64,000 bases of DNA from contig NZ_JAKFIA010000002.1 of assembly GCF_022569295.1 (NCBI RefSeq), forward strand, positions 410,001 to 474,000, read 5' to 3'. Below are positions 57,076 through 64,000 of this stretch, piece by piece. Within the stretch, counting starts at the first letter, position 1; each line of letters begins with the position of its first letter. A program made the position numbers and the translations under genes. The DNA comes from Pedomonas mirosovicensis (GTDB taxonomy: Bacteria; Pseudomonadota; Alphaproteobacteria; Sphingomonadales; Sphingomonadaceae). The notes under the pieces were generated by a model. It was not told the DNA's origin and ran no database searches. It worked only from the letters and a program-made list of their open reading frames with translations.

Positions 57076-59106
57076 GTGAGGGCTCAGGACACGACGACGG
57101 ATCTTGCCCGCGTGGTCCGGGAGACGAGCCGCCTCCTATCGCAAGACCCGGTTGCGGCAGAGAGGCGCGCGCGGGAAATCCTTTCGGGCCACCCTGGCCA
57201 TGCCGATGGCATCCTGCTGCTGGCGGCTGCATTGCGCCGGCAAGGAAAAGCGGCTGAGGCCCGCGCCCTTCTGGAGCCGTTGGCCCGGCAGCCGGAGGCC
57301 CGTAGCGATGTGCACCTGGAATTAGGGCAGGCCCTGGCCTCGCTGGGCGAGCACGCTGCAGCATTGGCTGCGCTGCGGCGCGCGGTTGCCCGCAATTCCC
57401 GCCATGCGGCAGCATGGCGGGCGCTGGCGGCAGAGTTGTCGCTGGCAGGACTCTCTCAGGAAGCGGATCGGGCCCATGCTGAGGCTATTCGCGCCTCCGT
57501 CACCGATCCCGAACTCATCGAGGCGGCGGACGCCCTTCTCGACAATCGCCTCGCCATTGCCGAACGGTTGCTGCGCCAGCGGCTGAAGCGCCAGCCGTCG
57601 GATGTGGCGGCCATTCGCATGCTGGCGGAGGTGGCGGCGCGCATTGGTCGGTATGAGGATGCGGAAAGGTTGCTTGCCCGGGCGCTGGAACTGGCACCCG
57701 GCTTCCACGAGGCCCGCCGCCACTATGCGCTGGTATTGAACCGCCAGAACCGCTCCGCCGAGGCGCTGGCGCAAATCGAGCAGTTGCTGGCTCGTAATCC
57801 GGAGGATGTGGGGCTTCGCAACCTCAAGGCGGCGGCGCTGGGGCAGATCGGCGAATACGAAGCCGCCATTGCCCTCTATGAGGAGGTGCTGAAAGCCCAC
57901 GCCCATCAGCCGCGGTTATGGATGAGCTTAGGCCATGTGCTGAAGACGGTGGGCCGGAAGGCGGACAGCATCGCGGCGTACCGCCGCTGCTTGGCCCTGG
58001 CCCCGACGCTTGGAGAAGCGTGGTGGAGCCTTGCCAACCTCAAGCGGGTATCCTTCACTCCGGAGGACTGCGCCACCATGCGACAGGCCTTGACGCAGGA
58101 GATCTCGGAGGAAGATCGCTTTCACCTGCACTTCGCGCTGGGCAAGGCGGAGGAGGACGCGGGTCATTTTGCCGAGTCTTTCCGCCACTACGCCGAGGGT
58201 AACCGTCTGCGCCGGGCCCTGGTGCATTACGACCCGGAAGACGTGGCCAGCCATGTGCGGCGCTGCAAGGCTTTGTTCAGCGCGGATTTTCTCCGCAGCC
58301 GGGAGGGGGGCGGTTGTCCTGCGCCCGATCCCATCTTCATCGTCGGCATGCCGCGGGCAGGGTCGACCTTGATCGAGCAGATTCTCTCCAGCCACCCGCT
58401 GGTGGAGGGCACCATGGAGTTGCCCGATCTTCCTGCCATGGCGCGGCGGCTGGGCGGGCGGCAGAGCCGCAGCGACGAGACCCTTTACCCCGACATTCTG
58501 GCGACGCTCAGCCCGGAGGAACTGGCCGGGCTGGGGCAGGAGTACCTTGAGCGTACGCGGGTGCAGCGCAAGACCGACCGGCCGTTCATGATCGACAAGC
58601 TGCCCAATAATTTCCTGCACGTGGGGCTGATCCGGCTTGTCCTGCCGAACGCGAAGATCATCGATGCCCGGCGCGATCCCATGGGGTGCTGTTTTTCCAA
58701 CTTCAAGCAGCATTTCGCGCGGGGGCAGACCTTCTCCTATGATCTGAGAGAACTTGGCGACTACTACGCACGATACGTGGAACTGATGGCGCATTTCGAT
58801 GCGGTGCTGCCGGGCTACGTGCACAGGGTGCAATATGAGGACATGGTGGCGAATACGGAGGCGGAGGTTCGGCGGTTGCTAGCCTTCCTCGGCCTGCCGT
58901 TTGATCCGGCATGCCTGCGCTTTTATGAATCGCGCCGGGCGGTCCGCACGGCCAGTTCCGAGCAGGTGCGCCAGCCCATCTTCCAGGATGGCGTGGATCA
59001 CTGGCGGCATTTCGAGGCCTGGCTTGACCCGTTGAAGGAGGCTCTGGTGCCGGCTTTGCCTCAGTCTGTCCGTGCAAGCGTGCAGGAAAAAGCACAATCG
59101 GCATAA
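57076..59106 (+). CDS. TPR-repeat sulfotransferase 2
   Basis: A 676-residue protein. GTG 57076 follows AAGGGGG at 5 bp. TPR-like repeats occupy about 10-370 (LELGQALASLGEHAAALAAL; SLGHVLKTVGRKADSIAAYR). The sulfotransferase domain (about 415-660) has the PAPS loop GMPRAGSTLIEQI from residue 424 and NAKIIDARRDPMGCCFSNFK. It shares long blocks with TPR-sulfotransferase 1, including PNNF, SYDL, YYARYVELMAH-type and RAVRTASSEQVR. There is no signal peptide. A TATAAT box lies at 57013-57018. TBDR6 follows after 195 bp. It may sulfate a protein, peptide or glycan; the acceptor is unknown. Confidence 0.9.
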   Translation: MRAQDTTTDLARVVRETSRLLSQDPVAAERRAREILSGHPGHADGILLLAAALRRQGKAAEARALLEPLARQPEARSDVHLELGQALASLGEHAAALAALRRAVARNSRHAAAWRALAAELSLAGLSQEADRAHAEAIRASVTDPELIEAADALLDNRLAIAERLLRQRLKRQPSDVAAIRMLAEVAARIGRYEDAERLLARALELAPGFHEARRHYALVLNRQNRSAEALAQIEQLLARNPEDVGLRNLKAAALGQIGEYEAAIALYEEVLKAHAHQPRLWMSLGHVLKTVGRKADSIAAYRRCLALAPTLGEAWWSLANLKRVSFTPEDCATMRQALTQEISEEDRFHLHFALGKAEEDAGHFAESFRHYAEGNRLRRALVHYDPEDVASHVRRCKALFSADFLRSREGGGCPAPDPIFIVGMPRAGSTLIEQILSSHPLVEGTMELPDLPAMARRLGGRQSRSDETLYPDILATLSPEELAGLGQEYLERTRVQRKTDRPFMIDKLPNNFLHVGLIRLVLPNAKIIDARRDPMGCCFSNFKQHFARGQTFSYDLRELGDYYARYVELMAHFDAVLPGYVHRVQYEDMVANTEAEVRRLLAFLGLPFDPACLRFYESRRAVRTASSEQVRQPIFQDGVDHWRHFEAWLDPLKEALVPALPQSVRASVQEKAQSA

Positions 59107-59301
59107 GGAACGTAAGCTGGAAGCTCTAAGCCGCTTGACAGTCAAAAATCTTTATTATTCATTTGTACAACAAGCGGTCTGCCGGATGTTTGAAGGCAGA
59201 AGCGCATCCTCGCAGGGGAGGGCAAATCGGTTGCGACGCGTAGGGCGGAGTTATGCGTAATCCGCCGCGGTAATCCGTTTTTTGACCTCTGGGGGAGAGG
59301 C

Positions 59302-61692
59302 ATGATGGACTATTCGAGCCGGCCGGTTTTTACATCCATTTTGCTGGCCACATCGGTCCTGGGATATTCGAAAGTTGCTGTCGCGCAATCGGCTGAGGAC
59401 AGCGCCCCGCAATTCACTGACATCGTAGTGACGGCGCAGAAGCGCGCGCAGAACTTGCAGGACGTGCCGCTGAGCATTCAGGCGATCTCGACTGAGAAGC
59501 TCAGCGAGCTACAGATCCAGGCGTTTCAGGACTACGTGAAGTTCCTGCCCAGCGTTGCGACGCAGAATGTGGGGCCGGGATATAGTCTGGTGCACATGCG
59601 CGGCGTCGTCAGCGGGGGCGATGGCAACCACTCCGGTTCGCTGCCGACGGTCGGCACCTATCTGGACGATCAGCCGATCACCACCGTCCAGGGCAATCTG
59701 GATATCCACCTTTACGACATCGCCCGCGTCGAAGCGCTGGCCGGGCCGCAGGGCACGCTTTATGGCGCCAGCAGCGAGGCGGGCACCATCCGCATCATCA
59801 CCAACAAGCCCGACGCTGGGAAATTCGAAGGCGCGGTCGATGCCGAACTGAATACCGTGGCGCACGGCGACATGGGTGGCACGCTGGAAGGGTTTATCAA
59901 CGCGCCGTTGTCGGAGAAGGTCGCGGTGCGTGCCGTCGGCTGGTATCGTCACGATGGCGGTTACATCGACAACGTGCGGGTGGTGCGGGATTATCCCAGC
60001 TCCGATGCGGTGGCGGACAACGAAGCGCTCATCGAAGATGACTTCAACGACGTGGACACCTATGGCGGGCGCCTGGCGCTTGGGATCGACCTGGATGACA
60101 ACTGGACCATCATGCCGACCATCATGGGCCAGAAGCAGAAAAGCCATGGTACCTTCGGCTACAATCCGGAGGTGGGCGATCTGGACATCAACCGCTATCG
60201 CGCGGAGTTCCAGAACGATCGCTGGTATCAGACAGCCCTTTCCATCCAGGGCAAGATCGGCAATTTCGACGTGGTTTATTCCGGCGCCTATCTGAAGCGC
60301 AAGCTCGACGGCGTCAGCGATTATGCCGACTACACCTACGCCTACGATGTTTATTACCATAACATCGGCTATGAGTTCGGCGAGTACTTCGTCGACGACA
60401 ACGGTAATCCAACCAATCCGTCGCAATATTTCCGCAACCGCGACCGCTTCACCAAGCAGAGCCACGAGCTTCGGATTTCCTCGCCAGCCGAGCACCGGCT
60501 GCGGCTGGTGGCAGGCCTATTCTACCAGCGCCAGAAGCACGATATCGAACAGCGATACATGATCGACAACATCGGCACGGCTATTGAAGTGCCGGGCTGG
60601 TCGGACACCATCTGGCTGACCAAGCAGGACCGTATCGACCGCGACAAGGCGGTCTTCGGCGAGCTGGCCTATGATATCACGCCAGCACTCACCGTAACCG
60701 GCGGCCTGCGCTATTTTGAATACAACAACACGCTGGTGGGCTTTAACGGCTATGGCGCGGGCTTTAGCAGCACGACCGGTGAGGCCGCGTGCTTCGGGCC
60801 GCCCACGACCGATAATGCGCCCTGCACCAACCTCGGCGATCTGGACGAGGACGGCAATGTGATCCCGAAGCGCGCCAAGGGCGACGGCGTCACTCACCGG
60901 CTCAATCTGTCCTGGAAGATCGACCCTGAGCGTATGGTCTACGTCACCTGGTCGCGAGGCTTCCGACCGGGCGGCATCAACCGGCGCACCGGGCTCGATC
61001 CGTACAACGAGGACTATCTCACCAACTACGAGTTCGGTTGGAAGACCACCTGGTTTGACCGCCGCCTGCGATGGAACGCGTCCTTCTTCCATCAGGATTG
61101 GAAAAATTTCCAGTTTTCTATCCTCGGCCCCAACGGTCTCACCGAAATCCGCAACGCGGCGCGGGCGCGCATCCGAGGCGTTGAGAGCGATCTCAGCTGG
61201 ACCATTGTGCGCGGCCTGACGTTGACCGCCAACGCGGCATACATCGATGCCAAGCTGTCGGAGAACTATTGCGGCTATACGGACGAGCAGGGCGAGCCGG
61301 TGACGGACTGCGCCGCGCCGGAAGCGCCGGAGGGCACCCAACTGCCGGTCACGCCCAAGTTCAAGGGCAACATGACCGTGCGCTATGATTTCCCGGTCGG
61401 GGAGTTGGATGCCCACGTGCAGGCGGCCGCGGTTTACCAATCGAGCGTATGGTCAGACCTGCGGCTGATCGACCGGGCGATCGGCAAAAGCGACGGCTAC
61501 GGCTCGGTCGATCTGTCCGCCGGCTTGCGGAACGATGTGTGGCGCGCGGAGGTCTTTGTCACCAACCTCTTCGACGTGCGCGGCAATCCCTTCCGTTACA
61601 CCCAGTGCGCCGTCGAGTATTGCGGCGACATCTACTATGTCGCGCCGATCACGCCTCGGATGATCGGCCTTAAGGTGGGGTTGGATTTCTAG
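59302..61692 (+). CDS. TonB-dependent receptor (TBDR6), paired with TPR-sulfotransferase 2
   Basis: A 796-residue receptor. ATG 59302 follows GGGGGAGAGG. The signal sequence ends near VAVAQ. The TonB box is DIVVTAQKRAQNLQDVPLSI, and the plug has VEALAGPQGTLYGASSEAGT. The barrel ends MIGLKVGLDF with terminal Phe. It is related to TBDR4 along its length. There is no STN domain. Upstream, TTGACA at 59135-59140 may be the -35 of its own promoter, and TTGTACAA follows at 59164-59171. It pairs with TPR-sulfotransferase 2, mirroring TBDR4 with sulfotransferase 1 but in the opposite gene order. Confidence 0.93.
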   Translation: MMDYSSRPVFTSILLATSVLGYSKVAVAQSAEDSAPQFTDIVVTAQKRAQNLQDVPLSIQAISTEKLSELQIQAFQDYVKFLPSVATQNVGPGYSLVHMRGVVSGGDGNHSGSLPTVGTYLDDQPITTVQGNLDIHLYDIARVEALAGPQGTLYGASSEAGTIRIITNKPDAGKFEGAVDAELNTVAHGDMGGTLEGFINAPLSEKVAVRAVGWYRHDGGYIDNVRVVRDYPSSDAVADNEALIEDDFNDVDTYGGRLALGIDLDDNWTIMPTIMGQKQKSHGTFGYNPEVGDLDINRYRAEFQNDRWYQTALSIQGKIGNFDVVYSGAYLKRKLDGVSDYADYTYAYDVYYHNIGYEFGEYFVDDNGNPTNPSQYFRNRDRFTKQSHELRISSPAEHRLRLVAGLFYQRQKHDIEQRYMIDNIGTAIEVPGWSDTIWLTKQDRIDRDKAVFGELAYDITPALTVTGGLRYFEYNNTLVGFNGYGAGFSSTTGEAACFGPPTTDNAPCTNLGDLDEDGNVIPKRAKGDGVTHRLNLSWKIDPERMVYVTWSRGFRPGGINRRTGLDPYNEDYLTNYEFGWKTTWFDRRLRWNASFFHQDWKNFQFSILGPNGLTEIRNAARARIRGVESDLSWTIVRGLTLTANAAYIDAKLSENYCGYTDEQGEPVTDCAAPEAPEGTQLPVTPKFKGNMTVRYDFPVGELDAHVQAAAVYQSSVWSDLRLIDRAIGKSDGYGSVDLSAGLRNDVWRAEVFVTNLFDVRGNPFRYTQCAVEYCGDIYYVAPITPRMIGLKVGLDF

Positions 61693-61869
61693 GGCAGGGC
61701 GGTCGGCGCGTCCCCTTCCGAAGCGCGCCGCATCGCCTGCGCCAGTTCGTGCGCCGGGGGGCAAAAGGGGCAAGGCGCACGGCAGTTGCGTGGCGTTTCG
61801 TTTGTGATCTTCCTGAAATGCACGTTGCTATTGCACGGGAAGAGAAGCGTTTGCGTTTTCAATCTAGGC

Positions 61870-61898
61870 TCAGGGCGCAAGCAGGTCTTGCGCCCTGA
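61870..61898. terminator. 12-bp perfect hairpin between convergent TBDR6 and FAD oxidoreductase
   Basis: TCAGGGCGCAAG (61870-61881) pairs with CTTGCGCCCTGA (61887-61898) around CAGGT. It lies in the 237-bp convergent gap 61693-61929. No long U-run is present on either side, but position and stability fit a bidirectional terminator. The rest of the gap shows no gene. Confidence 0.7.
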
Positions 61899-61929
61899 CT
61901 CTTCGATATTGCTTACAGAAAAGAGGCGC

Positions 61930-63540
61930 CTACCAGCGGCGGAACAGGCCTGCCATTCGGCCGCGATCCGCGAGGATTTCGCGGGCGGCATTATGCCCCG
62001 GCGCACCGGTCACGCCGCCGCCGGGGTGGGTACCGGCGCCGCACATGTAAAGGCCCCGGATGGGCGAGCGGTACGCACCATGCCCCAGCATCGGCCGTGC
62101 CGACCATAGCTGGTCGAGCGTCATATTGCCGTGCATGATGTCGCCGCCGACGAGGCCGAACTTGCGCTCCAGATCGAGCGGCGAATGGATCTGCCGGGCA
62201 ATCACGGAGTCCTTGAAGCCGGGCGCCCAGTGGTCGACCGTATCGATGATGAGGTCGGCCGCGGCCTCGCGTTCGTCGTCCCAGTTGCGGCCGTTGGGTA
62301 GCTCCGGCGCGAACTGCTGGCAAAACAGGCTGGCGACATGGCACCCCGGCGGGGCGAGGCTGTCATCGACTGTCGAGGGAATCAGTATCTCGACAATGGG
62401 CTCGCGCGACATGCCGAACTGTTTGGCATCCAGAAATGCCCGGTCCATGTAGTCCAGCGTCGGCGCGATGATGATGCCCGAGCGGTGGTGCTCGCCCTCC
62501 TCCGGCAAGGCCGAGAAGCGGGGCAGGGCGGAGAGCGCCACATTCATGCGGAACGTGCCTGAGCCTGCCTTGAACGCGCGGATGCGTCGCCGAAAATCAT
62601 CGGGCAGGGCAGACTGCTCCACCAGCCGGTCATAAAGCAGGCGCGGTCCCACGTTGGCAGCGACAATCCCGGCTGTAATCTCCTCCCCGCTCTCCAGCCT
62701 CACGCCAGCTGCGCGGCTGCCGTTAAGCAGCACGCGCTCGACAGGGGACTCGAGACTGGTCTCGACCCCTGCTGCCCAGCACGCGGCGGCCATCGCCTGG
62801 GTGATGGCCCCCATGCCGCCCACCGCATGGCCCCAGGCGCCCTTCTTGCCATTGACCTCGCCGAACACGTGATGCAGCAGCACATAGGCCGAACCGGGCG
62901 TGTCCGGGCTGGCGTAGTTGCCCACCACCGCATCGAAGCCGAAGGCCGCTTTCACCGCCTCGCTTTCGAACCAGCCGTCGAGGAAACTGCGGGCAGACTT
63001 GACGAAGAGGTCCAGCACGTCGCGCTGCTGTTCCAGCGACAGCCCGGCCAGCTTGCGGCCCTGCCGCACGGCATCGAACAGCGTGCGCGGCCCCTCGCCC
63101 ACGTTGGGTGGGGTTTGCAAGGCAAGGTCGCGCAGCACGTCTGCCACAGTGTCGAGCGCCTCGTAATAGGCAGGCAGGCTTTCAGCATCACGTGCGGAGA
63201 ATTTGCGAAACTCGGCCTGCGTGCGCTCCAGCCCACCGCCCAGTTTCAGATAGCCGCCGTCCAGCTGAGGCAGGAAATTGGAAATGGGACGCTCGATGAC
63301 ACGGTAGCCATGGTCCGCCAGTCGCATGTCGGCGATAACCTTCGGGTTCAGCAGGCTCACGGTGTAGCTGGCTGCCGAATTGCGAAAGCCGGGGTGGAAC
63401 TCCTCGGTCACCGCTGCGCCGCCGACGACCGGGCGGCGTTCCAGCACTCTCACCTTCAATCCGGCGCGGGCCAGGTAAAAGGCGCAGACCAGCCCATTGT
63501 GGCCGCCCCCGATGACCACCGCATCATAGTATTTCGTCAT
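61930..63540 (-). CDS. FAD-dependent oxidoreductase, phytoene desaturase/PYROXD2-like
   Basis: A 536-residue amine-oxidase/phytoene-desaturase-fold flavoprotein. The N-terminal FAD motif is YDAVVIGGGHNGLVCAFYLA, followed by LERRPVVGGAAVTEEFHPGF. The C-terminal flavin-contact block is LYMCGAGTHPGGGVTGAPGH. There is no signal peptide. Members named phytoene dehydrogenase-like or PYROXD2-like act on varied hydrophobic substrates, so carotenoid synthesis is not implied; no crt genes are nearby. It begins 30 bp after the stop of the ring-hydroxylating dioxygenase gene and is probably in its operon. Confidence 0.88.
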   Translation of the reverse strand: MTKYYDAVVIGGGHNGLVCAFYLARAGLKVRVLERRPVVGGAAVTEEFHPGFRNSAASYTVSLLNPKVIADMRLADHGYRVIERPISNFLPQLDGGYLKLGGGLERTQAEFRKFSARDAESLPAYYEALDTVADVLRDLALQTPPNVGEGPRTLFDAVRQGRKLAGLSLEQQRDVLDLFVKSARSFLDGWFESEAVKAAFGFDAVVGNYASPDTPGSAYVLLHHVFGEVNGKKGAWGHAVGGMGAITQAMAAACWAAGVETSLESPVERVLLNGSRAAGVRLESGEEITAGIVAANVGPRLLYDRLVEQSALPDDFRRRIRAFKAGSGTFRMNVALSALPRFSALPEEGEHHRSGIIIAPTLDYMDRAFLDAKQFGMSREPIVEILIPSTVDDSLAPPGCHVASLFCQQFAPELPNGRNWDDEREAAADLIIDTVDHWAPGFKDSVIARQIHSPLDLERKFGLVGGDIMHGNMTLDQLWSARPMLGHGAYRSPIRGLYMCGAGTHPGGGVTGAPGHNAAREILADRGRMAGLFRRW

Positions 63541-63570
63541 GTCACGCCCCGCCCGCTGATAAACTGAACA

Positions 63571-64000
63571 TCAGGTTGTGCTGCCTTGCCGTCGGCTCCA
63601 GCCCGGCGCGGGCTTGTGCCATTGGCGTGCCTCGGGAATGAGCGTCCGGATTTTCCGGCAGAAGCTGCGAAGGGCAACCTCACTCTTTCCCAGCGGCCCA
63701 ACGGTAAAGCTCTCGGAGGCCATGCCCTGCTGTACCCTGGTGATGAGCCCGGTATCCTCCGCATTGACCTGCCGGTTTATGCGCCAGTTGAGGTAGCGGG
63801 CGGCACGCATTTCGCGCCGGTCGTCCGGCACTGCGTAGGCGATTTCACGGATCAGGGTTTCCGTCGGTGAGACGGGCAGCCATTGCATGAAGTCCACCTG
63901 GTCGGGATAGATGTCGAATGCAATGTTCGGCCAGAGTTTGAGGTAAAGCCACGTTCGTTGCCGCTCGGGCGGCAGATGCGGCACATGGGGCAGGTATTTT
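63571..64000 (-). CDS. Aromatic ring-hydroxylating dioxygenase alpha subunit, C-terminal part (5' end outside window)
   Basis: The frame is open to the right edge, reading KYLPHVPHLPPERQRTWLYL at the window border. The visible 142 codons show the C-terminal catalytic domain: LKLWPNIAFDIYPDQVDFMQ, RYLNWRINRQVNAEDTGLIT, RVQQGMAS and FTVGPLGKSEVALRSFCRKI. The Asp in AEDTG matches the mononuclear-iron Asp position of Rieske oxygenases. The Rieske cluster domain lies outside the window. It precedes the FAD oxidoreductase on the same strand. No ferredoxin or reductase gene is in view. Confidence 0.85.
   Translation of the reverse strand, partial: KYLPHVPHLPPERQRTWLYLKLWPNIAFDIYPDQVDFMQWLPVSPTETLIREIAYAVPDDRREMRAARYLNWRINRQVNAEDTGLITRVQQGMASESFTVGPLGKSEVALRSFCRKIRTLIPEARQWHKPAPGWSRRQGSTT

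Noticed and set aside
59509-60495. 328-codon minus-strand frame over TBDR6
   Set aside because: Valine/isoleucine-rich shadow of barrel codons, with no start context.
61930-63540. Calling the FAD oxidoreductase a carotenoid desaturase
   Set aside because: No other crt genes are in view, and the subgroup includes many non-carotenoid enzymes.
1-64000. tRNA, rRNA, insertion sequences, prophage or attachment sites
   Set aside because: No cloverleaf, rRNA segment, transposase, integrase or flanking direct repeats were seen by eye.

Overview
The window reads as a chromosomal stretch of a GC-rich alphaproteobacterium, most likely a member of the Sphingomonadaceae. The evidence is six TonB-dependent receptors (TBDRs) in 64 kb with the plug and TonB-box style common in sphingomonads, two FecI/FecR regulator pairs, many exported hydrolases, and very few mobile elements (no transposase, integrase, tRNA, rRNA or CRISPR array was seen). 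Forty-three genes are called. Two carry single-base frameshifts, and two run off the window edges.

Region 1 (1-7.9 kb) looks like electrophile or xenobiotic detoxification. It holds a LysR regulator diverging from an alpha/beta hydrolase-GST-VOC operon, a DoxX-GST pair, an AhpD-like protein, a GlxA/AraC regulator diverging from an isochorismatase-family hydrolase, and a luciferase-like monooxygenase. Region 2 (8-17.2 kb, all minus) is a cell-surface signalling locus: FecI-type sigma, FecR, small secreted protein S2, a TBDR with an STN signalling domain, small secreted protein S1 and a second TBDR. S1 and S2 are paralogues with four conserved cysteines, and a 14-bp motif recurs upstream of the sigma, S2 and TBDR genes. 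Region 3 (17.4-23.5 kb, minus) is a second FecI-FecR-TBDR set with a PHP-type metallohydrolase as last gene; its TBDR reading frame contains two signal peptides.

Region 4 (23.8-40.7 kb) carries peptide and glycan hydrolases: two DUF885 proteins (one frameshifted), an S9 peptidase, a GH27 alpha-galactosidase and a Tat-exported six-hairpin-type protein. It also holds a PAS-GGDEF protein and an egtB-egtD ergothioneine pair with a possible coupled 31-codon ORF. Region 5 (40.8-61.7 kb) is arranged around a MalT/LuxR-type ATPase regulator. To the left, on the minus strand, lie a pepsin-like aspartic peptidase, a tandem avidin-like protein, a TBDR and a TPR-sulfotransferase. To the right, on the plus strand, lie a TBDR, hydantoinase A and B (B frameshifted), a second TPR-sulfotransferase and a TBDR. 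The TPR-sulfotransferase/TBDR module is therefore present twice. Region 6 (61.9-64 kb, minus) is a phytoene-desaturase-like FAD oxidoreductase downstream of the 3' part of a ring-hydroxylating dioxygenase alpha-subunit gene.

The strongest candidates for undescribed biology are the S1/S2-TBDR-FecIR locus, the duplicated TPR-sulfotransferase/TBDR cassette, the pepsin-avidin pair and the double-signal-peptide TBDR. All functions are read from sequence only; no database search was run.
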